From Melampsora larici-populina 98AG31 (taxonomy: Eukaryota > Basidiomycota > Pucciniomycetes > Pucciniales > Melampsoraceae), in the NCBI RefSeq assembly GCF_000204055.1, contig NW_006768775.1, forward strand, positions 773,046-837,045: a DNA stretch of 64,000 nucleotides. The letters run 5' to 3'. The position numbers were made by a program, and so were the translations under genes. Every line of letters starts with the position of its first letter. Position 1 is the first letter of the stretch. This document shows, one piece after another, positions 12,401-23,900 of the stretch. A model generated the notes under the pieces. It made no database searches and was not told the DNA's origin. It worked only from the letters and a program-made list of their open reading frames with translations.

Positions 12401-13993
12401 TGAAGTTGGATGAACACGTCCGGTTAAGGCAATTTTTCCATGACGTTCGATAATGAAAGAACTGTTGTCCTTCAGAGTGGTGATCCATCTGTCATGTAAT
12501 AGTCTTCCACCCGCGATTAGGTTTTGTTTGAGTGTGGGGACAAAAAGGCAATCGGTGAGAGTTGTCAAGTCACCCGTAGGACCCATGATAGTCACGTTGC
12601 CTTGGCCTTTAATCTTGAGCGTAGACGTTCCTCCTGCCAATCCTACCCGTTCATTTGAGGTATCAAGTAGTTTGAAGTGGTTCAAATCGAAGAATTTTTG
12701 AGACTTGAACATATGGTGAGTAGTTCCACTGTCAACAATACCAAAATGATCGTTGTCAATATTCGCATCAGGATCAACTATGAACACTGCGCTAGCACTA
12801 GCTTGGAATTCAGATCTTTCCAAAGCTTCTTGGAGAGAAGACAAAGATGGTACAGCAGAATCGGTCGTTATTAAGGAGGTTGATGGTGAAGTGGATGAAA
12901 TTTGCTTTGAGTTAGGCTTTGGAGGACGATCGATCCATTCACCTTTAGCTTTCTTGGCTTCAACCCATGCATTGTACTTATCGATGTTCTTTGGATTTCT
13001 TAAGCAATCGGCCGAGGTGTGCGACATCGATACGCATTTGGCTGGTGAACATCTAGTTTGAACAAAATTTTGACGCCTTCTCATTGGACTTGCTGCACTT
13101 GCCTCGATGACGGTAGTTCGTTGAGGTCGAAGCATAGCTCGGTTTGCAATTCGGACTTTCAACGCCGTTACAACTGAATGGTATTCAAAAGTGTCGCTGT
13201 CGGCTATGTCCTCAGCTACTTTCATCCAATCAGCATTCAATGACATGAGTAATTGCTGTCCTAGTTCCACTGATCCTATCTTTCCTCCTGAGTTCATATA
13301 AGCGATATATGCCTTGTGAAACTCGTCCATATGAAGAGGAAGGGAACTTTCTCCTTGGATAAGATTGAAAAGGGATCGGCAAAGGAGCATTTGGTGAGCA
13401 GATGTTCGTGGAGAGTGGTGATCTCTTATCTTTACCCATAGAGCGCTTGGAGTAGGAGAAACATCAGGACCGAGTTCAGTTTTGACTGTCATCATTGGTT
13501 CGAATCGATTTTTATTTGTCTGATCCATTTTAGAGATCATCCAAGTCATTAGGCATTCACGGACTACTTCGTTATATAGTCTGATGTCTTCGTCAATACC
13601 ATTTTCATCTTTATCCGATAAGAGGAAAGGATGAAAACGTAGAGACTTGATGCCATTTCTAATATCGGTTGACCAAGTTAGGTAGTTTGTGTCGTTCAAG
13701 ATATCAGAGATAACTATCTTGGACAGCGTATTGACAACCGAAGCCGCTATTTGATGGTCCTTACCACCAAATAGATTAGATGGAGTGGTGGTTGTGATGG
13801 TGGTAGTTGGTGGGATTGAGGAGGTCATGTCTGGAAATAGACTTTCGAGTAGAAAAGTTTCTTCTCCAACAGAACCAATTTCAGAAGCTGATTGGTAGGC
13901 TTCGTCGTTTGGTAAAGCAGATGACGATGATGAGTTACTGGGAGATTGAGTGTTCAATAATTGATCGCTGGGTAGATTGTCTTCTTCGTTCAT
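9494..13993 (-). CDS. Copia Gag-Pol polyprotein, 1499 aa
   Basis: A single uninterrupted frame. In order: Ser/Thr-rich N-terminus; Copia Gag-like region about residues 85-330 ending in an irregular Cys/His cluster (CSPAKC..H..C); aspartic protease DSGTTHHMF at about 419; GAG-pre-integrase with HKLGHPN and CNSC at about 555-600; integrase from HIDLSG at about 625 with LDGGGEF near 689 and TPEENGVAER near 724; reverse transcriptase about 1000-1240 with the active-site motif HVDD near 1171 (YVDD in most Copia elements); RNase H with DSDWAG near 1348 and LSSTEAEYRA near 1390. All catalytic motifs are present, so the product could be functional. The RT motif variant and the imperfect zinc knuckle are its only oddities. 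Expressed from the right-hand LTR. Confidence 0.95.
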   Translation of the reverse strand: MNEEDNLPSDQLLNTQSPSNSSSSSALPNDEAYQSASEIGSVGEETFLLESLFPDMTSSIPPTTTITTTTPSNLFGGKDHQIAASVVNTLSKIVISDILNDTNYLTWSTDIRNGIKSLRFHPFLLSDKDENGIDEDIRLYNEVVRECLMTWMISKMDQTNKNRFEPMMTVKTELGPDVSPTPSALWVKIRDHHSPRTSAHQMLLCRSLFNLIQGESSLPLHMDEFHKAYIAYMNSGGKIGSVELGQQLLMSLNADWMKVAEDIADSDTFEYHSVVTALKVRIANRAMLRPQRTTVIEASAASPMRRRQNFVQTRCSPAKCVSMSHTSADCLRNPKNIDKYNAWVEAKKAKGEWIDRPPKPNSKQISSTSPSTSLITTDSAVPSLSSLQEALERSEFQASASAVFIVDPDANIDNDHFGIVDSGTTHHMFKSQKFFDLNHFKLLDTSNERVGLAGGTSTLKIKGQGNVTIMGPTGDLTTLTDCLFVPTLKQNLIAGGRLLHDRWITTLKDNSSFIIERHGKIALTGRVHPTSMLLQLNAVRTSPSSSAITDTTTESLQLLHHKLGHPNFTYLKQMIRGEAVLGLPLSLSKVVLPLELPCNSCDLSKAHRQPHSYTRTRSLHLLDNVHIDLSGIMRTPAICKSLYFILFTDDHSSYHHITGLKSKEKDEVHGAIHTYLSLVERQCDRKIKSLTLDGGGEFLNNVLLPYCRSEGIYLRITAAYTPEENGVAERSMRTIVSKARSMLIQANLPIRLWLEAAKNAVFVNNRTTTTTLPKNKTPYEIWYGQKPDVSHVKAFGCLTYVLIRKPDCINKYAATSEHGVLVGHTEHNRNYKVFMLKDAKINITHDATFREDVYPFTQLPKFDISHLTTEDEAVNIPPLAINPAPPPPDDDDPVQHVVTVQEQATPEPPVDIPPLPSSPPQQMPRRSEREIRPVDRFVPNSSMTFWETDCFIEQGDICAYAFAAGPTVRLVAEPGSYKQAMKHPNAHNWKNACDKEIDNMNHKGVWKLVARPLDAPVVGSRWHFKVKLNPDGSIIKYKARIVAKGFTQTFGVDYNQTYAPTGKPASYRIIICIASCNGWSVHGMDAIAAFLNSALKELVYMEQPEGYVNEGDEGKVCLLLQAIYGLKQSAHEWNEEFKLKLIKAGFTQAEGDECVYIRRRSTSEVVIFYLHVDDMAITGPLECIISFKKEIMTFWEMDDLGEVSCVVGIETLRLSSHHYAIHQRSMTESLLLRFGLSDCKPASTPVQGGQKLLKSTVEESTAFAKLNYPYRSGVGSLMYISQCTRPDIAYAVGVLSQHLDNPCQRHWDAFRHVLRYLRGTINLGIHYHVEDNRLFQMKSSWNVPSTNVDSDWAGCKNSRRSTTGYLTTLCGGAISWRSRLQQTVALSSTEAEYRATTEAGQEVLWLRNLLRDVGFEWSGPVNLNCDNLGAIDLSSNAVHHGRTKHIDIEHHWIREQVQKDNITLSYCKSEDMTADLLTKPLHPGPFWNHMKGVGLKRCA

Positions 13994-14022
13994 TCAATTG
14001 ATTTGTTTTGATCGAAACTAGA

Positions 14023-14036
14023 CTCTCTCGCTACCA
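14023..14036 (-). other. Primer binding site (initiator Met tRNA type)
   Basis: On the minus strand TGGTAGCG follows the 5' LTR directly. It matches the 3' end of initiator methionine tRNA, the primer of Ty1 and many Copia elements, over eight bases; pairing beyond that is poor. Confidence 0.7.
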
Positions 14037-14867
14037 TGTAAATGTCTAAGAAGACGGTTGACCTGATAACAGCAGTGTGTACGTGAGCACTCTTCTCCAA
14101 ACCAAAGGTATGCAGACCTTGGTACTAACCTAGTTAATGGAGGAAATTGTTAAAGTGAGAAATGAAAAGGGTTTAATGAGCAATGTGCTCAAATAGTGAT
14201 CTAAGCGAAATTGTTAAAGTGAGAAATGAAAAGGGTTTAATGAGCAATGTGCTCGAATAGTGATCTAAGCGGATTTCTCTTTCCGAAAGATAGAATTGTA
14301 TTTCTTAGCTAACCTGATAACAGCAGTGCGTACGTGAGCACTCTTCTCCAAACCAAAGGTATGCAGACCTTGGTACTAACCTAACAAGATAAATAAGAAG
14401 AAAAAGAAATGAAAAGTGAATAACACGTTTGTAGTTAGGTATAAGTGAAAAAGGAAAATATTCAAGAGATAGGTACCTAGTTGATGGAGGAAATTGTTAA
14501 AGTGAGAAATGAAAAGGGTTTAATGAGCAATGTGCTCGAATAGTGATCTAAGCGGATTCTAGTGGTGTTATAACGTTAGTAATTCTACGTAATGTGAAAG
14601 GTATGAAATGACTCACTCTCTTTCCGAAAGATGGGAAAGAGAGAAAAAGAGAAAAGGGGCAAACAAAAACAACAGCACATATATCAATAACAATGAGAAG
14701 GAAATTCATTGGGATTGATGTACATCTTAGTCAAGTTGGGGTGATCTCATAATATCCAATCACAGACGAGAAAAAGTGAGAACGAAACATATCCAAAACA
14801 ACACTTGTCACAACTACATTAGCAAAAACTGCATTCACCTCTACCTTGTCTTGATTGTATTTCGACA
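14037..14867 (-). repeat. 5' LTR of the Copia element (831 bp)
   Basis: Same ends as the other LTR but 64 bp longer. The extra length is a tandem second copy of the block running from GAAATTGTTAAAGTGAG to GTGATCTAAGC at about 14147-14280. Only a handful of other differences were noticed. Confidence 0.92.
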
Positions 14868-15370
14868 ATCTTTTCTTTTGATTTTGACTTTCAATCAATA
14901 TGACTTTTACTTTTACTTTTCTATTCATGTAGACAACGTGTACTGGCTCATCATTTGTCAATCAAAAGACATTGCAAGCCGACTCAGAGGAAGAGAACAA
15001 TAAAGTCCAGCCACGAGGTGGCCGCTGAGGTAATGTTGAATCACAAGTAGATTCACTGCTAGCATGTTATGGCAAGCCTTTTCACCGGGTTCAGACTGAA
15101 AACCAGAAGGGTGATGTAAAGCATAATTCCATTACTTTGTTTCACATCCAAAAAATAAAACTAACATTGATGTTTTCCCTTCCTGAACTTTAGGATGTTA
15201 CTAAAGCTCCACTTAGTTATCCATGCAGCTGGTGTGCGGATGACCCCAAGAAACCAATCATAGTCTGTGTTAGTCTCAGTAATCTAACCACCAAGCTGAA
15301 GACTCATCGCGATGGTCAAACTCAGGATGGCTGGTCACAGAGTGGATGTCCAGGTCGAGACCAAGCGTGC

Positions 15371-15716
15371 GCAGGGCTGTGACCCGGCCTTGAAGGTTCA
15401 GGGCCGGCCCCGGGGTTTTGCCCGACCCTGAGTAGACCCGAAGGCCTCCAGAAAGTGCTCAGGGCCAACCAGGGCACACCCTGACCTCATTATAGGTGCT
15501 AAAACCAGCCAATACATTGATTATTTTGTTTTTTATTGCAAGTTTATGTGTGTGTGATGGTTTGTAGAAGCTATATGAGCCCACATCAAAATTCAAAAGA
15601 GCTGCAGGAGGAATTTTAGAAAGACAGATTTTGTCAACACAGCAAAAGTACAGCGGGCCTTGAGCGGCCCAGCCCCGCCTGAGGCGCCCGCAGGGCTTTT
15701 GTGACCTCAATCACGT
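15371..15716. other. GC-rich stretch after the broken hAT gene
   Basis: Two GC-rich ends (about 15378-15470 and 15655-15705) enclose an AT-rich middle, and GCAGGGCT followed by GTGACC occurs at both sides. This looks like a small inserted element, but I could not define matching terminal repeats. Confidence 0.35.
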
Positions 15717-16100
15717 CACCGCCAACATTTTTGATTCGCATGTGTATATGCCAGTACACATAGCCTCTATACCGGCGATGGAAAATCACATTTTTCCAAG
15801 GCGTTATGATGATCATGTGATTTTATATTGCACATTGACAAAGCAACTAAATTTGTCTTGTGATTTCAAGTTGCGGGGTTGAAAGCGATAAAAATGAGTT
15901 GCGATGATGAATCACAAGGTAAGCTCAGCGATTCAAGCCCAATGCGATTAAACATCGCTCATGTGGCGACGCGATGCAAAGCCCTGAGCGATTCAATTGT
16001 TTGAATCACATCACCATTGAGCAATACAAAAATTTGCTCGTTTTGATGAGACACGATACATTCCTTTAAATCACATCATTGTGAGCGATAGAAATGTAGA
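15717..16100 (+). repeat. 384-bp dispersed repeat, left copy
   Basis: Roughly 90% identical by eye to the reverse complement of 35221-35604, with the same length and both ends shared. Starts CACCGCCAACATTTTT and ends GATAGAAATGTAGA; the ends form a weak inverted repeat (ACATTT followed by TCGC). The interior is rich in GCGAT/ATCGC words. No coding potential. Confidence 0.8.
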
Positions 16101-16776
16101 TCAGAGTTGCTTCTTCTTTGAATTTGATGGGCTTGTTTAAAACGTTTATTTATGGACAACTTGAATGCTCATATAGAAATTGATGGATGAAAACAAATCT
16201 GATCAATCATGATTTACATACTTCTTTTGTTAGAGTAAGAACGAGTGCAGACAAGGCCAAGGAGCAATTCTCATCATTTTGGGAACAAAATGAGAAAAGA
16301 AAACCAAGATTCACTTTATGTAGGTGATATCATATGATTCAATTAATCGATTGTGAGTGAGATTGTTATGAATCACTTCAAAAAGTTGAGAAGATAATGG
16401 TGTAGGGTGCATGAATTTGAAAATAAACCGGGTATCAATTGATGTTGTGCTTGAATAACTTGAGAATATCAATCAACTTCGTAAATTTGAAAGGACTCCC
16501 GTGTATGGGCCCCAGGTGGCTGACCACCTCTAGTGCCCCAAATTGGAACAAAGGGGTACCAAAAGCTGGGACTTCAGCCAGTCAGCTGTGAAGTTGATGT
16601 ATTGATGAAACTGAGGTTGAAAGTATCTTGAAAGTTAACATACCAACCAAATCTTCAGATTGCCAGTGCACTCAAACACCACCACCGCAGTCAGTACATA
16701 AACAACACTAAAGGACAACAACCCCCATCAGCAGCAGCAGCAGCAGCAGGAACCACATCGGTTCTTGAAAGCAAAT
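16101..16776. other. Intergenic with a CAG microsatellite
   Basis: Seven CAG units at 16729-16749; otherwise nothing recognised. Confidence 0.5.
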
Positions 16777-18347
16777 ATGTCAAATAACTCATGTATCACC
16801 AAATTTCCTACTTCACATTCTGGAGCACGCTCTCAAAGATCTCGAACTACTACCAACAATCAACCAAATCGACCTAGGCCTCCAATCAGGATGCAATCAA
16901 CTTAACTTGCATCAACTTCAACTAGTAGCGGAGGAGGCGGTAGTGGTCTTTTACTCAGGCTAATTCAATCCGAATACTTCAACGTTTATTTGGCTATTTG
17001 TTAGTTAGGATATTTTACTTGCAATTTTATCATATCATGATTGAAAAGATGGCCTGATGAGCTTTTATTTGAACATCAATTTCATTTCTTATGATCTAGC
17101 CTCAAGAATTACCCCAAGTCAATTGGTATAACTTATCATCTTATCGACAGGCTAAATAAATTTCCAGAGAAGGGTATCAAGTTTTATTGGCTTCAGATTT
17201 GGTAGCTATCATCATAATTGGACTCAATAAATGATGATTTAAGTCTGACCTATGAATTCTTTCATCATGATCATTAGTCATCTTTTGATGAGCCATCCGA
17301 CTCAGAGCTTTGCATTGGAGAGCTTCTTAATCAAAAAATGCCACGATTCAACTGATTTGGTGATAAAGGTAAAGCTTACTTTAACCTTTAAATGGCTTTT
17401 AGTCGAGCAAAAGGATTCAATCATTGATGTCATATCTTTTCAATAGACTTTATGGTATCTTCAATCGTCCCTTTCAGACCTCTCAGCTGCTCCAAACACT
17501 TGATCATTTGCAATATGTCATCGCGCGTTTCACAAAGTTGAATCTATCAATTTGTCCAACCCTTTACTCAAGCTTCTCACTCATCAACGACAAGAAGACC
17601 TGCGGATCATAAGCATACGGACAGGTAAATCCAATACAATGATCAACATTTACAGCACCTCTGAAAAGAGTGATCATGGTTATCAATCACCCTCGTCTTC
17701 CATTCATAATTCAGGAACATCCCCGATTGACTACACGCCGGGAGCTCCCTCAACACACACACCTATGACTCTGTCAATCTCAATCTCAAGCTCTTCAGCT
17801 GGCACACCTTTATCAGTCGCATTGTCATCAGACTCACAAACAAATCCGTTGTCCCCGTCTCGTTCTTCTGGATCCTTTGCTCAAGAAGCCTCGGAACCCG
17901 TACCTCCTCTTTCAGAGCCATCCGTCCTCATCGCGCCCCCGGCAAAGGACTTTTCCCTGGGACAAGCAAGTTGAGATTGATTGAAGATGTAATACATGAT
18001 GAATTGAACTTCGGACCTAGTCGGCCTAACCTCCAGATGAATGGAGATCGACTGCAGCCCCATGCCCTACACCCCACTTCTCTTCTTGTACTCGCATTCC
18101 ACTCGCCTCCTCACAATCGGTTCCATCCTTGCCTAATGCCTTAGCAAAGTCAAAGTCAGATATTCCATTCGGAACCGATCAACACAACTTTCATCACATC
18201 AATCAACCCAATCCAGACGCACAAAATTAGAATACTCTTATCTCTTCCCTAGTGATCAACCCAAGCTCGATTCCTTCCGATGTATTGGATCAGGTTTTGA
18301 AATCGCAATCCATGAGATCTCAACTAGACTTGATCACTAGTCTCTAA
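16777..18347 (+). pseudogene. Coding-like relic, unassigned
   Basis: Disconnected frames have protein-like composition: a Ser/Arg/Asn-rich start at 16777 (MSNNSCITKFPTS), a 140-codon Ser/Pro/Thr-rich frame at 17552-17974, and a final helical stretch ending in TAA at 18345-18347 (SLVINPSSIPSDV, then DLITSL). Stops and frame changes separate them. I do not recognise the protein; it may be a decayed low-complexity regulator or a chance composition effect. Confidence 0.25.
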
Positions 18348-20087
18348 AGTGTTAAAGGTCAATGAAACCTGTGCTTTTGAAGTTGATATACACACATCAA
18401 AGAGTGTTAACAAAGTTGTAGGGAATGTTTTGATCTACTCTGATAATGGTTTTTGCTTCTAAACAGATGCATTCAAATTGCAACAGGTCTGATTTTAAGT
18501 CCCAACAAGGAACCAACAAATTGAGACTTTGATAAAAAAACAAGACATTCATCATGATATCAAAGTTCTAATGAGTAGTGTACCATGCATAAGTTGTGAT
18601 AAAAATGATGACATTTGAGAACTGATAGACTTGCAAGACAAGGATCAAGAAAGACAACTACAGTAAATGCTTGTCAAATCATATTTTTCACCATCAACAC
18701 CCCTAAGCAATTCTTCTTCCTCTGCAAGATCAACATCCCTTTTTTGCTTGTTATTCTTAGCAAATTTGTATTTGAAGACAAAGTTTGGGATAGGCACAAG
18801 ATACATGGGGTGGGTGACAAGGTAATATTGAATTGTTGAACTTGTTCTTCAGTGTGACCAGAAACTTGATCAGTCTTCCAGAGCTTGTATGTGAACTAGA
18901 ATGGTTTGTATTATCAGCTGAGGCCTTCTTCTGAAATTTAAGCTACACCATTTGGAGATCTCCAACTTTCTTGAGGCTAGTCTGTGGCTTTACCTGAGAA
19001 CAAAAGTTGTATCAGCCACTGCACAGGGAGAAATTGACCATGTACATCCATATGATCTGGCACAAGGTAAGCTTTGATTTTTTCAACTGTACTGGCTCTG
19101 ACATTTTGAGCTCCTAACACAAATGTTCTAAGAAGTCTTTCAATTCATCACATATTGTAACACAGTAGTGTTTGTGATTTGAAGCAGCAGCACGCCAACT
19201 GGATAGAAACTATGTATATAGGTAGAGAGGCCTGTACTGGTACATAGAGGTTCAAAAAGAATAGGATCAACTCTGAGGAGTTTTGTATAAAATACATATG
19301 TCAACAATATTCATTTCACTCTTGTGTCCAACATCATCTACAATTATAAATCTGAGGAGCAAATTTTCAAATGGGAGAGACATGTGGAGTTATATGTATT
19401 TGTCTGCACATGTCATATATTTCATATGATGATATCATTACAAAGTGATAATTTTAGCAGAAAGATTGCACCCACCATGAAGACTTCTTTGGGAAATTGT
19501 AATATACATCAAACATCCTGCCATATGCATAGCACAAGAAAATTGTGCTGGACAATGAAGACATGCATGATTATAAATATCTCCATACAGTTCATAAGGT
19601 TTATGTTATGTTACATTCTTAGAGTGAGAATCATGGTGGAAAATACAAGCCCATACTCAAGTATTTTCCATAAGATTTGAGAAAATTATTAAAGATCACA
19701 TCTTTGTGGGTCCAAATGGGGAAAATATGAAGAACAGGAGAGACAGATGTGTTTATGAATCTTCTGACACATGCCATAGGCTTCAAGAAGTTCTTGTGAT
19801 GATAGATTAAGAAACACCTAAGGCAGCAGAAAAAATGAGCTCATATGGAAGCATGATCTTGGACCATGTACAAGTAAAAGAGTTACCAAAAATTTCATCC
19901 ATTTTACTCAAGACAAGCACATCTTGTGCTGTCACTCCTTTGAGTAAAATGGATGAGATTTTTAACAAATTTTTCAATTCTTGGCAATTATGCTGAAGAA
20001 GGGGGTCATTTCTTCCATTAGTGGCGGGGATTCCTGAATGTTTTATCAAAAGAAGCCTGTGGCATATGTGAGAAATTGTATAAATAC
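18348..20087. other. Intergenic, no gene seen
   Basis: AT-rich, short frames only. Within it, TTGAGTAAAATGGATGA (19932) and its near complement (about 19892) form a small inverted repeat. Confidence 0.4.
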
Positions 20088-20131
20088 ATACATGTCTGTG
20101 CTGTTTTCAGTACAATTTCAGCACTTTGCTA
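20088..20131 (+). repeat. 44-bp direct repeat, left of the foldback element
   Basis: Identical to 20904-20947: begins ATACATGTCTGTGCTG and ends CAGCACTTTGCTA. The two copies flank the foldback element. Confidence 0.9.
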
Positions 20132-20863
20132 CTGACATAGAAAAGTCCTGAGGCAACAGGAAGAGAGCTAAAAATCTGAAAAAATATGCACCTTGTTCCT
20201 AGATGTTGGGGCGTCATGATGAGTATTTTTTTGTATTTTACACGCAGATATTGGTTTATGTACTAACAATAAACACTGAAAATCATCAAAAACTCACATG
20301 TAACAATACCTGAAATTTGGGTCATGAGTATGAAGACAATATTTTGTGGTCTAAAAACTTCAGTAACTTTTGCAATTCTGCTCCAAATAACTCGATTTTT
20401 GGTTCATTAAAAAGCTGAACTATTCTCCTTCACCTTCATAATGTTAGTAAGGTGCTATCTAGTCATTTAAACACTCTACATATGTTCAAACAGTTCTGCA
20501 TGAATAGCTCTGTAGGATCCTTTTTAGACCAGCTACAGATGTGATGTCTCAATGAAAAATGTAGAGGAAAGGCTCACCTTTTTAATGCACTTCAAATCGA
20601 GTGATTTGATTCAGAACTGCAGAAGTTATTGATGTTTGAAGATTCCAAAATCCTGTCTTCAAAGTCAAGGGCCAAATTTCAGGTATTGTTACAGGTGGGT
20701 TTTTGATGATTCTCAGCCTTTATTGTTAGTACATTAACCAATATCTGTGTGTAAAATACAAAAAAATACTTGTCATGACGCCCCAACATCTAGGAACAAG
20801 GTGCATATTTTTTCAGAGTTTTAGCTCTCTTCCTGTTGCCTCAGGACTTTTCTATGTCAGTAG
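20129..20863. mobile_element. Foldback element with long inverted arms
   Basis: The outer 45 bases are a perfect inverted repeat (CTACTGACATAGAAAAGTCC at one end and its complement at the other). The arms continue, with small differences, for about 250 bp each, including ATGTTGGGGCGTCATGA and AATATCTG blocks. The centre of about 200 bp is AT-rich. There is no reading frame for a transposase. Immediately right lies a 40-bp piece containing the palindrome CTTTACCGCCCGGTAAAG. Confidence 0.8.
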
Positions 20864-20903
20864 TTTTCTTTACCGCCCGGTAAAGATGACATTTTGTGTA
20901 GTG

Positions 20904-20947
20904 ATACATGTCTGTGCTGTTTTCAGTACAATTTCAGCACTTTGCTA
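20904..20947 (+). repeat. 44-bp direct repeat, right of the foldback element
   Basis: Exact second copy of 20088-20131, separated from the right arm by 40 bp. Far longer than a normal transposon target duplication. Confidence 0.9.
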
Positions 20948-23900
20948 TGCATAAGACAAGATTATTGATACCTTTTACACTTGTTGTTGAGGATCATTCA
21001 CGGTGAGCTCTTTCCACCAGGATTAGGCCTTTCTGATGGTACCAGAACATTTAACCTATGACCTATGTGGATATATGTAGAGACAAATTTGGTTCTCTGT
21101 TCAGTGCATCTGCCTCTCAGGCTTCAAATTTTGTATGATGGTGGATACAAGAGATTGATGGATCTGATGAACATGTACATTGGTTACGCAAGCTTCTTCA
21201 AGTGATCACATAAATCTACATTCATCTGGATCCAAGCAAAGGTTTATTGTTACCTAAGTATAGGTATTTTCACAACCTAGGACATTGCTGCTTCAAATTA
21301 CAAATTACACTTAACTATATATGATCAATCAACACATTTAAAAAACCTGTTAATTTATAGCTCAAGATCTTAGTGCCACAAATGTCACTTCTCCAAATTA
21401 TCCAGTTTACACCAAGATGTTGAACTGGAGTAGCAATTGTGCAATGTTTTTTTGAGGTCATTTTTTCATTGCATCAGGAAAGGAGCTTGGTTCTTTTGCA
21501 ATTCATGAGTGTTGTTTTTTCTCATATTTAAAATTCACAACTTAGAACACACAAAACCCCAATCACTCTACAAAATACAGTGCTTCATTGAAATATTCCT
21601 TTTGCATATCAATCCCTGTATCAATTGGTAACTCATCAACATCCCCATCAGTATTCACAGCACCATCATCAAGTGATGAAATAAATTAAAACAATATATC
21701 ATCTTCTTGAGCTCCCATGTGAATATCCACCAAAGACTGTAACACCCGGGTTCAATGAAATTACATACTTTTATATACATTGGTTGGATCTTGAGGATTT
21801 GATTTCTCCAGTTGGATTTCAGCTCACAATTTCTGTATGGGGGTGGTGGTTTTAAAAACCTCTCCCAACCCCCACATTCCAATCTGATACATGTACTAGC
21901 TCTGTAGTCCTGTTTACTAGCCCTGAAACTTGACCTACCTTACTAAGTGAACCAAATGTTGAATGCTCCACCAAGGAAAGGCTGATAAGACCTGCTGATT
22001 TGTTGTTATTGTTGTACACTCAAAGTCCATGTGAATGATGATAGAACAAGTTATGTGATTTGATTGATCACCTTGCAACCCTCCTTACTTCTCATCCTAT
22101 TTGGTGGACTTGATCACATGCTTGAATGAAGTAGGAGATCTGAAGCATTCAATGCTGAGTGTCAGCATCAATCATGAAGAGACTGTCATGCCAGAAAGGG
22201 TGATTGGAATTGGCTTCTAGAAGCGCAGGTTTGGCAATGTTTGTAGGTCGAATCAACGTGCAAAGCTGGTTAAATAAGCTGCTAACATTTTCTGATGTGA
22301 CCTGCATCAAAAATCTGTGAAATAAAAAAAACCAAGTTCAAATATTGATTCCAAGTGTGAGTAAGGTAAATTGATGTACCAATGATTGAATACCTTCCAT
22401 CCTTTTGCTTATCTTGATGGTGCTCTGTGGATGTGTGGGAAAAGTAGGTTGTTGTCTTTCAATGTGACCAAGAAGTGGGTGTTGACATTTATGACAGTGA
22501 GTGAACTTCAAAGTGCTGAGCACGCTGGGATGTCCCTATATACACTTATGAGGACTTGTCAGGTATTGCAAGCACAATGTTACAGACACTCAGTGTGTAC
22601 ACAATTGTGATTCCACTTGTTGGCAAGTGGACTCAGTCTCCACCAATCTTTGTGGCTGAAACTGGTAGCTGAACCAAGCAATGTCTATCAGAAGAATATT
22701 TCATTGAGCTTTGGGTTCCCAATCATGAGGTGCACTTATCCTGTTTCCATTTATTCAGAACTTCAGGGTTTTGACTTACCAATCAAATCAAATCATATCA
22801 TCATATACAAGTTATACAAGTTAAACCCAAACCTGGTTTTCCTAAAACCGGACAAAACCCCTACCTGAGCCCTAAAACACCACATCTTGAGCTCCCACTA
22901 AGTACCTACAACTCAACATCTCATCAAAAGCATTTGGAACGTCATATTCATTTCAATATCAAAGAATAGTGTTTTGAAAATGATCAACTGAAAGAAATCA
23001 ATTATGAATCATTCAGATCCCATTGGTTTTATTAGCAAACATCACATCATAAAAAACAATCACATCAAATCGGACGGAATTCTCATCTAGTTTAAATGCA
23101 TTGGGTTGGATGATATTCAATTGAACCACATCAAATAGGATTGGATTGAGTAAGACACCAAATCAGCAAGTTTATTTGAGAGGATTATACCATGATCCTT
23201 TTCAATTCAACAGCTGACTCAATGCCATCCCTTGTTTGTATCTTGGTCTTATTCAAAGATATCACAAAAAGGTAGCAAAGCAATCATTCATTTCAAAGTC
23301 CAATCAAAGATCCACTCAGATCCACCTCTACTTCCAGTACAACTTCAACTTGAACATCAATCATCAACTATCATGAAGAACTCACTTTGAATCTAATCAC
23401 AGATACTCATTCAAAACATCTTAATACAATCTTTAATTTAAACATTGGACATAAAATTGATTCCCAAGATCTCTGGATCATTATCAAGATTAGGACAAGG
23501 AACGGGATTGATGAGGAGAATCATGAAATCACCAAATTTATTAAAGTATCCAGATGGATCACAATTCAATGTACAAGAATGAATGGAAATATTAATCAAG
23601 TGAGAGGAAGTTGATAGAGTGGCACAAAAATTATGTCAAGAAATATTGAAGTTAGATGACTTCAAATACTTGAGCTGTTGAAGTTTTGATGTCAATGTCA
23701 ATTGAGCCTGGTGACACAAAAGCAGCTTGAAAGGTACACACATGGATTTGATCACAACTTTGTTTTTCAAGATCATTGTTACACAAGAAATGAAACACTG
23801 ATAGTCAAACATTGTTATTGCAAATCAAATATTGAATATCCAACTTTTCAATCAATGTATTGCTCATGCTAAACCTACAGCTTCTCCTATGGCTCATCTC

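Larger units (their letters stand above)
8706..14867 (-). mobile_element. Full-length Ty1/Copia LTR retrotransposon
   Basis: Two LTRs beginning TGTAAATG and ending TTCGACA flank one long coding frame on the minus strand. A 5-bp duplication, ATCTT, stands at 8701-8705 and 14868-14872. A primer binding site and polypurine tract lie next to the LTRs, and the order protease, integrase, reverse transcriptase, RNase H is that of Copia. The LTRs look nearly identical apart from one 64-bp indel and the frame is open, so insertion was probably recent. Confidence 0.95.
7912..15370 (+). pseudogene. 5' part of a hAT transposase gene, split by a Copia insertion
   Basis: Exons can be followed at 7912-7999, from 8143, a third ending at 8571, one from 14933, and one from 15194 to about 15370. 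They encode a Ser/Pro-rich N-terminus (MANNSPPSSSPH), a strongly basic stretch with KKGKKRKPTKKK resembling a nuclear localisation signal, and a BED-type zinc finger (PCSWC, then KLKTHRDG, then SGCPG). BED fingers of this form lead fungal hAT transposases. The Copia element at 8706-14867 sits in the intron after the basic exon. The exon at 14933 carries an in-frame TGA and its end phase does not fit the BED exon, and the catalytic region is absent downstream, so the gene is dead. The missing 3' half may be the related fragment at 35615-37097. Confidence 0.65.

Noticed and set aside
13490..13515. GGTTCGAATC, resembling a tRNA T-loop
   Set aside because: It lies within the Copia polyprotein frame and no acceptor or anticodon stems fit. 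No tRNA or rRNA gene was recognised anywhere in the window.
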